In this document: piece by piece, positions 56,101 through 64,000 of the stretch
Layout of the letters: every line of letters begins with the position of its first letter
Position numbering within the stretch: the stretch's first letter is position 1
Assembly: GCA_034401135.1 (NCBI GenBank)
Contig: JAWZSP010000002.1
Location: 1,798,001-1,862,000 of the forward strand
From: Volutella citrinella
Taxonomy: Eukaryota > Ascomycota > Sordariomycetes > Hypocreales > Nectriaceae
DNA length: 64,000 bases
Reading direction: 5' to 3'
Program-made: the position numbers and the translations under genes
Notes under the pieces: generated by a model
What the model saw: the letters and a program-made list of their open reading frames with translations, nothing else
Told to the model about the DNA's origin: nothing
Database searches by the model: none

Positions 56101-58427
56101 CTGTACAAGACTATAGGTCAGAACTCGCGGGAGCCATGGTACGATGGGCAATGATGGCGCGCGGCCGAGAAGATGGCTGCCTGTTGACACACGAGCAATG
56201 CAAAAGTACGCGAAACCTTCGACAAGCGCATGTGGGACCGGCATCGTGATGCACTATGCACATTACTGGGGTTTCCTCCCTCCGCCAAGAGGCGGGCCAA
56301 GGCTCATGATCTAATATAACGATCGAGTGTTTGCTGAGCCATCCGTCTTTCTGCCCTCGTCGGATTGGGTCCGACGAAGACTCCTGCTTATCTTTTGAGT
56401 CAAGTGCAGCAAAACGGGCCCCAAGCAAGGCCCCAAGACGGCCCAGTGGTCGGGACACGGGGTGACACCAGGGGAAACGGCAGTGAGATTTGGGGCTAGC
56501 TGCTAGCAATCGCCGCCTCCTCGACCCCAGGCCTTCATCCCCCCCTTCCTTATCATGGCTCCTGTTCCAAAGCAAATGCTCTCGTGACCACCAGCCATGG
56601 GAGGTGTGTGGCGGAACGGTCAGCTAGGGTGGGCAATCAGAATTACCAACTCGTGTGCCCCGACCGGCAATGACACCAAGGTCCAAGGCTTGCAAGGGGT
56701 TGCCAATTCAACCAACCGGAGGCCATCTTGGGCCGAATCGAGTAGTCGCTCGGCACTAGACCCTTGCTCGAATATGCAGCCTGTGGAGTCCGGCGCAGGA
56801 GGATCCCAGGGACCCAGGCCCCAGCGCGATAGAGCGAGCCACCAGAAAAAAAAGAGCAGGAGCGGAAAAATGGCCACAATGAACAAGGGTCTTGAGTGTG
56901 TTCTCACCGCTGCTGGCACCCCGCCTTCGTCATGCCCGGAGGTAGGACAATCAAGGGCGGGAGAGGCCTGTGCTACGAGTCTGTGATCACCACGGCTCGT
57001 TGACGTGTGCAAATTGCCCAGACGAAGCACAACTTGGATGTGGGCGTGCGAAACACAAGCGAGTGAGGCAACAGCAAACGAACCCATGTCGGCAATCGAG
57101 TAATCAGACTCTCAGAGCGCGGGATGAACGGCGTGGCGCCAGAATGAACCTGGTACAGGCTGGTTGTGTCGGTGTCCAGCCAAGGAAGGACGTCGTCGGA
57201 GCAGCCCCCGTGACGCTCCCGCCGCAGCGTTATGCACCATGGTGAGGTATGGATATTGCATCTTGAGGATATCTAATCCGTAATCTTAGACACTCGCAAC
57301 AAGCCAAGCGCATCACCTCCCGAGTCCCGATATCGTCCTGGTCACCCGCGCATCCCGACTAGCTCGCGCCCACGCACACGCGGCACGCCCCCTTCCTCCC
57401 TTGTTCTTGTCGTGTCGTCTCGACTCTCTCCCAACCCCGGCCCTTCTCCAGGCCTTCCCCTTTCAAGCTGCGTCTCGACCCCAGCTTGGCCCCAGGCTTG
57501 GGCGCTTGCGTGATCGGCTTCTTCCATGCCCATCATGCCCCACCCACAACTTTTGCTTACCCAGAGCCGCATGCCACTGCGAGGATAAAAGGCGGGCACG
57601 TTCCCACCATCGATGGCAAAACTTGTGGCGTCAATCACATCACCGCTTGACTTCCTCATTTGATTAACTGTTCGGAGATTTTCCTGTGCTGCTCCTCTCG
57701 AGTCTCTGCATCCCCTTCGCTCGCGTGGTCTGAATCCACCATTACTCGCTGTTGCCCTTGTTGCCCCATACAGACACGCCCGTCCCGCTCTATCGCGACG
57801 TACCTCCATCATCTCAGTCCCCTGGAACACCACATCTCCTGCCCTGCCCTGCACTTCTCGCTTCTCACACCTCCCCTTGCTAGCTTATTGCGTTGTTGAA
57901 GATTTACATCTTCTTCTGGAAATTCTGAGCTCCCGAGCTTGCGCGCCTTCTTGGCTTCTTGCGTTCCGTACAGTCCGAGCCATACCGTGCTGTACATTTT
58001 GCCCGCCAGACTGCCAGAGCATCTTGATACCAGCATTCGACGCTACTTTTTCCAAGACCCATCGTCATCCCTGACGTGTGGCTCATCCTTTGACATCTCG
58101 CCATCCTCCGGTTTGGGACGCGTAGAAGGCCTCTTCCCGTCTATACCGATACCCCCCATTCCCACCCCCTCGCATTACAAAGCCCAAAAAGTGTCCTTTA
58201 TCAAGGCCCAAGCCCCTCAGCAAACCTAACCTGACTCGCTTCCCAATATTACCCAGTCTTGCCAGTGTCGACCCTGTTGATTCTCTCTCTGACCAGCCTC
58301 CAATTGCTCCTCCATTCTTTGACATTGAGTGAAACCGACAATTGGGGTGAGAAAATCTGAGTCGTCGATTGGGAATCCGTGAACACCGGAACGACACCGC
58401 CCATTCCGCTCTATATCGACCTGCACA
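53132..58427. other. Gene-poor 5.3-kb intergenic region
   Basis: The longest gene-free stretch of the window. A 13-bp inverted repeat lies at 55546-55633. The final 1.1 kb is CT-rich and likely contains the choline-sulfatase leader. Open frames of up to about 180 residues are present on both strands but have no family features or convincing splice sites. Confidence 0.5.
55546..55633. repeat. 13-bp perfect inverted repeat
   Basis: TGTCTATACGGTG at 55546-55558 recurs as its reverse complement at 55621-55633. The arms are separated by a 62-bp GC-rich spacer and can form a hairpin. No flanking duplication or transposase was noticed. Confidence 0.8.
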
Positions 58428-60168
58428 ATGGCTCCTGATCTCAACTCTCTACCACCCTCCGCCCTTGGCAACGGCGGCGGCGGCGGCAGTCCTTCCACCG
58501 ATGACTCCAAGCCCAACATCCTGTTCATCATGGCTGACCAGATGGCCGCTCCCCAGCTGAAGATGTACAACCCAAATTCGCAGATCAAGACACCACACCT
58601 CGACCGTCTGGCCTCTACATCGGTCCAGTTCGATTCAGCGTATTGCCCCTCGCCGCTCTGTGCGCCGTCTCGCATGAGTTTGATCAGTGGTCTCCTGCCC
58701 ATGAAGGTTGGTGCGTATGACAACGCTGCGCAAATCGGCTCCGATGTGCCCACATATGCCCATTACCTGCGATCCAAAGGCTACCACACCGCGCTGGCCG
58801 GCAAGATGCACTTCATCGGGGACCAGCTTCACGGCTACGAGCAGCGCCTCACTAGCGACATCTATCCTGGCGACTTTGGTTGGGCTGTCAACTGGGACGA
58901 GCCCGACACCCGTCTGGAGTGGTACCACAACGCCAGCTCTATCCTGCAGGCTGGACCCTGTGGGCGTAGCAACCAGCTTGACTACGACGAAGAAGTCATG
59001 TTCAGGAGTACTCAGTATCTCTGGGACCACGTTCGTCAGGGCCCTGAAAAGCGGCCATTCTGCCTGACCGTGTCCCTTACGCACCCTCACGACCCGTACA
59101 CCATCACCAAGGAGTACTGGAACAGGTACGAGGATGTTGACATCGACCTTCCCGAGGTTCGCATCGTCAACGAGGACCAGGACGCGCACAGCAAGCGTCT
59201 CCTGAAGGTCTGCGATCTTTGGGACCAGAAGTTTACCGACGATCAGATCAAGCGGGCCAAGCGCGCCTATTACGGATCCTGCAGCTACGTGGACGACAAC
59301 GTCGGCAAGCTGCTCGCCACCCTTGAGGATGCCGGGCTCGCCGACAACACCATTGTTATTTTCAGCGGTGACCACGGTGACATGCTCGGCGAGCGCAACC
59401 TGTGGTACAAGATGAGCTACTTCGAGTCGTCGGTCCGCGTCCCGATGCTGGTCAACTACCCCAAGCGATTCGCTCCACGCCGCGTCAGCCAGAACGTGTC
59501 GACCCTGGATCTGCTGCCCACCATCTGTGATCTTGTGGGCACCAAGCCTTCTCCCTACCTGCCGATGGACGGCCTGAGCATGCTGCCCCACTTGGAGGGT
59601 CGCGAAGGACATGACACTGTCATTGCCGAGTACACGGGCGAGGGCACCGTCCGCCCCATCATGATGATCCGCCGCGGCGCATGGAAGTACATCATCTGCC
59701 CCGCCGACGAACCGCAGCTGTTCAACCTGGAGCGGGATCCCAAGGAGCTGGATAACCTGGCCCGATTCAAGAAGCTCGCCCCGCAAACCCCGGAGCAAGA
59801 GGAGGCCAAGGAAATGCTTGAGAAGTTCGAAGAAGAGGCCAAGGAGAGGTGGAACTTTGATGAGATCACCGAAAAGGTCCTGACCTCCCAGCGGGCTCGC
59901 CGCGTTGTGTGGGACGCCCTGAAGCTTGGTGAATTCACCAGCTGGGACCACAACCCCGACGACGACGGTCGCAAGAAGTGAGTAAATTGACTGCCTACTA
60001 ACCCCGGCTGCGTATGGCATCAGCTGCATGATGGAAGACGTGCTAACGCCACCCTGCAGGTACATCCGTTCCACCATCCCTCTGGACGACTTGGAACGCC
60101 GCAACCGATTCCCGTTCGTCGACGCGAATGGCTATGTCAGCAAGGCGGTTTCATCCACACGCACCTAG
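58428..60168 (+). CDS. Choline-sulfatase
   Basis: Two exons (58428-59977, 60060-60168) encode 552 residues. The enzyme hydrolyses choline-O-sulfate to choline and sulfate, a stored sulfur and osmolyte compound in fungi. The alkaline-phosphatase-like sulfatase fold begins KPNILFIMADQMAAPQLK, with the metal Asp in ADQ. The formylglycine site is CAPSR, Cys78, inside the choline-sulfatase words CPSPLCAPSRMSLISG and GLLPMKVGAYDN. Further metal and substrate words are ALAGKMHFIGDQLHGYEQR, THPHDPY and FSGDHGDMLGERNLWYKM. The C-terminal choline-sulfatase extension (VVWDALKLGEFTSWDHNP) runs through the 82-bp intron (GCTAAC branch site) into YIRSTIPLDDLERRNRFP. A glycine-rich N-terminus of ~25 residues is unusual. 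There is no signal peptide, so it is cytosolic. Confidence 0.95.
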
Positions 60169-61733
60169 AGCAGGGCAGCAGGCCCGGCAAGCCCAACCGG
60201 GGAGACCTTCGACATGGATGGTACCAAAGCGCAGGTGATTGATTGGCTGTAACCCGGCCCGAGAACGACGGTGATTTTTGTTATGCCAGGGTTTTGAAGA
60301 GCATTATTAGCGTTGGATACCATTGATATCTCGCCATTTGATAGTGAAAAGCACAGCGTACTGGGCTCTGCTTGTTGATTGTGAGCATTGGAAGGCGGCA
60401 GGACAATGGGGATTGATGATTCACATGATGAAAATGAGTAGAGTAGCTTTAGCCGCCAGCATTGGTAATGGATTGCTTTTAGCCAATTGATGTGAATTAC
60501 TGGACCTAAATGAATCTAAAAGCGATTCCCGTGTCTCGCGCTGTCCTGTCCTGTGCAATTTACGGCACAGCATTATGTGTGAAGATGGCCAGCGGTGAAG
60601 GGGGTGGGTGTGCGGGCAGACGGGGAGAGCATCTGCCACTCCGCTTGAGTGAGGACTGATGATGAGACCATGATGCTTGCAGGTTAGTTACAACCGATCT
60701 AGCCGCGTGAATGGGTGTGAGATCTGGGATAGATTGGCGTGCGCTTAGATGGATGTGTAGCGGGCGTCGAGGAACGTGTGCAATGGTGTCATTTTGGCGT
60801 CCATGTCGACAACGAGTACGGAGTAGAGTCTGGGGCAATGACGTTAGGTTCGGCACTTTTGGCTATTTAGAGGTCGATCCGGGGGGTTCCAGGGGGCGTG
60901 AGGGCGGTTTGGGGGAGGGAGCGAACCTAACGCAGCGGGGTGGCCAACACTGTCGCAGGCAACGGGAACAGTTGTCTCTGTCCCGGGGCTGGACTCCCCG
61001 AACGCCCCGGACCCGTGTCAACCGTGTATGCAGACAAACCCCTGGACGACGGGGGAAGATGGGATGATGGATTTGCCAATGCCTGCTGATGGTGCACTGG
61101 TAATTGCCGGTGCATCGCAGCTGGAATATCGTGCTCTCCAGGTCACATTCTCCGGTTAGCGGGACTGCGCACTGTGCCGCAGGTTTGCAAGGAGGGGATT
61201 TGGGGATCTCCCCATTGAGAAGGACGCCCAGCAAGGATCGGTCGGCGCTCGCCACATTCTCATTCTCATTGACCTTGGCATTCCCGCTCAGTATTCCGTA
61301 CCTTACTGTACAATGCACTCGCAGTGGCTTAATGCATTCCGCCTCCAGTCGTTGCCCCATACGGCCTTGGCCGCCTTGCCATGACAAGTCCCGAATTCCT
61401 GCCTCTGGTCCTGGGCACTAGCCAACAATGCAACAGCCTTACCCCGCCAGTTGGCCCTGAGCAGCCAGTGGCGGGGCAAGCCTCACAGCCTCGGGCTCAC
61501 CAGCCACACAAGGCTTCGAGCGCTCCACATGCGAGTCCCAGCCCGCCAATTCATCAGCCTCACTCAACATCATCATCTTTCGCGCGCCGTAGGGCAGCTC
61601 TCCAGCCTACTCAGCCCAGCCATACCTGCGGGTTATCGATCAGTCCTGACCAAGGCTTGTCATAAGCACCAAGCATACCGTTGGGGCAGCCTCACAGCGC
61701 GGTGTTATCGGAAGCGGCAGGTCCACAATCGCC
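60169..61733. other. Intergenic region, no gene recognised
   Basis: A 1.56-kb spacer between two plus-strand genes. An ATGGTGTCAT word at 60783-60792 fits the palindromic Cys-3/MetR-type consensus but lies downstream of the choline-sulfatase gene. No coding features are seen. Confidence 0.5.
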
Positions 61734-62627
61734 ATGGCCGCGCTGGGTTTGGACGATGACGAGCTCAAGTCGCTGGAGCAGACGCTCGCAAGGATGTCGC
61801 AGCTCTCAAGCAGCATCCAGAGCTTGAAGATGGACCTACTCAAGAGCAACCCTCTACCGCCCCCGTACGTTTGATGTGACGCCGGCGACCTTGCGCCATT
61901 ACGCATCCCTCAGACTGACCAGCAATTTTACCTCAGATCTTCGTTGCAGGCTTCCGCCCAGATCCTCCAGAGAAACCTGCGAACAGTCCTCGACAGTCTC
62001 AGCGAAAACTCGGACATCTTCAGTCAAATGGCGATCCACCCGTCGACAAACTACCCCGGCCGGACCCAGGAGAATATCCTTACCCAGCTTCTCCGCAAGA
62101 AACTCGAGCCCGACGTGGAGGAACTCGTCGCAGACGGCAGGGAAACGTCTCGCCTAGCCACGCCGGCTGGCATCGACGAGCTTCAGGGCATCTGGCACGA
62201 GCTTCGGGAATATACACAGAGCCGCATCATGGTCTACGTGAGCGAAGAGGCCGATCAGGTCTACACGGCGGAGGAGCGAGCTGCTGGTCCAGAAAACGTT
62301 CGGACAGGTCTACGACACGACGTGGAGGATGACGACGATGAGGACGAGGACGAGGACGAGGACAACGAGAACAATGAGGGGGCCGGGAATGGAGGCGAGG
62401 ACACACAACAACCGAAGCTGCGGGGCCCCGAGCCGGAGACGTTGCTCTGGTTCGCAAGCCGAGGAGACTTTGAAGTGCCGCGAAATGTTGAGTATGAACG
62501 CAAATCTGGCGTCTACAGAGGCTTCCAAGGCGTCAACGTGCCCGCCACCCCGGCACCCGCCACATCGGATCCCATGCAGGGAATCAACACTGGTGCCCAG
62601 CCAATGCAAGGCATCGCGCCGTCATAG
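61734..62627 (+). CDS. MED8: Mediator complex subunit 8
   Basis: Two exons (61734-61864, 61937-62627) encode 273 residues. Med8 belongs to the Mediator head module, which links activators to RNA polymerase II. The N-terminus (DDELKSLEQTLARMSQLSSS, then IQSLKMDLLKSNPLPP) matches the Med8 coiled helix. Helical repeats follow (LQASAQILQRNLRTVLDSLS, NYPGRTQENILTQLLRKKL, EPDVEELVADGRE). The 72-bp intron has a GTACGT donor; the junction restores PPPSSLQ. An acidic tract of Asp/Glu (~170-190) and a Pro/Met-rich tail lie beyond the core. The tail ends in a twofold MQGI repeat. Confidence 0.92.
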
Positions 62628-64000
62628 ATATGCCGTGGTGTGCCGCATGAATGACAAATGGCCTCGGATAGGACAGATGTTTTGATACCCAGAGATGTTC
62701 AACTTCAATGACAGACCTTATTGCACCGGGTAAGATTGCTATCAATCCCGGATCCATCGCGGATTGATTGCCTCCCGCCGTGCAGGTTGGCTTGCAAGTG
62801 ATGGCGGCCTAAGATGCTAACATGGCCGGCCAATAATAGCCCGGAGGCTGAATCCTGATTCCGCTAGGCTGCTTGGTGCTCATTGGAATTCGGCGCTTTG
62901 AAATTTAAAGCCAGTAGCGCTCAGCAGAGCCGATGAGTTGTCGGCGGCAAGCTAGCAGTGCGATGACAGCTGGACTGCAGCGGAAGGATTCCCCGGCCCC
63001 TTGGGACGATGGACAGTGCCCGAGTATTGAGGCGCGACAACACCCTCTTGTGCCTCCCAAAGGGGAACACTGTGATGTGGACCGTGGTAAGGCCTAGCGT
63101 CGGTACCTTATGCAACCCGGGAGCTAGGGCTGACAGGTCACATGCTCCTGGCTCGCAGCACAGCCCGGGAACCTACGGGGGCAGTGCCGGCAACTGGACC
63201 AGCGCTCTCTAATCAATTAATTCCTATTATTCCTCTGAAGCAGGGACGCTCGCCCCGAAATTTTGGGTGTTTCTACTAAAGTGTGTTGGTTCCCAGGCGT
63301 GGAGGCATTCCTCGAGCGCGGAGGCACAAGATAAATTAATCAGGTCGCGAAAGCCACAGCGCTGGCTCAGGCGGAGCAGGAAGATTCCGGGCCCATTCTT
63401 GGAATTCCGCGGGGTAATTAGCAGGGCGCCAAAAGGTCGGTCGAGACAAACCAAAGAGGGAGGGAGGGGCGGGCGGCCACTGGCGGCCTCGACGGCCGAT
63501 TGTTGGGGGAGTCACCGAATGACGAAGGCTATTTGGTGTCCTCGTGACATCGTTTTTAGCGTCCGTCCGTTACGGTTGACGCGCTGCGTGGTGGGCTGAC
63601 GCTTATTTTTCGATCGTTGTCATGGGACTGATGATTTGGTGATGAAATGAGATGAGGGGCCCGACGACAAGACGGCGCGTATCGTGGCAGGGCCCAACTT
63701 GGTAGTTTGCCCACCCGCCCAGGCATGCTCACCGCTGATCAAGAAATGCGTCATTGTTGCTGATGAAAAAAAAAAATCTGCTGGAAATGGGCACCAAAGT
63801 CCCCTTAATCGAAAGACGCCGGTGGATCCCTCGCGTCTGTCTATTCACGACATATCCCTTCGGATACTGGCTCTGCCGCAGCCCCCGTCCGCCCCCAGGA
63901 GGAAGCAACCGGCCTCGATTAATTATAGGCGAAACAGTGGGCGCTCGGCTTGGCCTTGCGGCTGCGTTGGGAGCCGGAGCTATTTCCGCAGACCCGACGC
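62628..64000. other. Intergenic region to window end
   Basis: No recognisable gene. An A-rich run lies near 63767-63777. A gene beyond the window edge may share this flank. Confidence 0.5.

Noticed and set aside
58635..60104. 489-residue open frame antisense to choline-sulfatase
   Set aside because: It mirrors the GC-rich third positions of the sense gene, shows no domain, and crosses the real intron.
60783..60792. ATGGTGTCAT as a sulfur-regulator (Cys-3/MetR-type) site for choline-sulfatase
   Set aside because: It matches the consensus but lies 600 bp downstream of the gene; I found no clear match in the upstream region.

Overview
The window is nuclear DNA from a filamentous ascomycete, most likely a Sordariomycete and plausibly Hypocreales. 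The evidence is: short spliceosomal introns (about 49-160 bp) with GT donors, GCTAAC or ACTAAC branch sites and AG acceptors; GC-rich coding third positions; CT-rich leaders; an intron-containing tRNA gene; and fungal forms of Sen54, Rax1, CSN7, Med8, Rng2/IQGAP and choline-sulfatase. The genus cannot be fixed from the sequence alone. All gene models were spliced by hand, and each was checked for frame continuity across its junctions.

Layout. 1-5.5 kb: SEN54 (-), tRNA-Leu(UAG) with a 24-nt intron, and an arrestin-fold protein (-). 5.5-9.7 kb: gene-poor. 9.7-12.4 kb: a large unrecognised, probably nuclear protein (+). 12.7-15.4 kb: ribosomal protein uS5/RPS2 (-) and a mitochondrial thiosulfate/3-mercaptopyruvate sulfurtransferase (-). 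16.2-21.3 kb: APC11 (+), CHK1 (-) and the APC/C-type E2 UBC11/UBE2C (+). 21.8-25.7 kb: eL31/RPL31 (-), Rax1-like RGS membrane protein (+) and CSN7 (-). 25.7-28.5 kb: long upstream region. 28.5-32.1 kb: copper P1B-ATPase (+). 33.6-35.6 kb: type II membrane glycosyltransferase-like protein (-). 35.6-40.0 kb: gene-poor. 40.0-44.2 kb: TPT-family sugar-phosphate/nucleotide-sugar transporter (+) and RMD1/DUF155 protein (-). 45.7-50.9 kb: IQGAP (+). 52.1-53.1 kb: GH16-fold protein without a signal peptide (+). 53.1-58.4 kb: gene-poor. 58.4-60.2 kb: choline-sulfatase (+). 61.7-62.6 kb: MED8 (+). The rest is intergenic.

How the genes relate. Most are single-copy housekeeping genes with no common pathway. 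The one clear functional grouping is APC11, CHK1 and UBC11 within about 5 kb: the catalytic RING of the anaphase-promoting complex, its chain-initiating E2, and the checkpoint kinase that restrains mitotic entry. CHK1 and UBC11 are divergent around one 1.1-kb region. CSN7, another ubiquitin-system gene, lies 4 kb further on. A second small pairing is SEN54, which encodes a tRNA-splicing endonuclease subunit, next to an intron-containing tRNA gene.

I saw no transposon, CRISPR array, secondary-metabolite cluster, rRNA gene or prophage-like element. No convincing undescribed multi-gene system is visible. The best leads are the unrecognised nuclear protein at 9.7-12.4 kb, the cell-cycle cluster, the intracellular GH16-fold protein, and recurring short palindromes in the gene-poor stretches.
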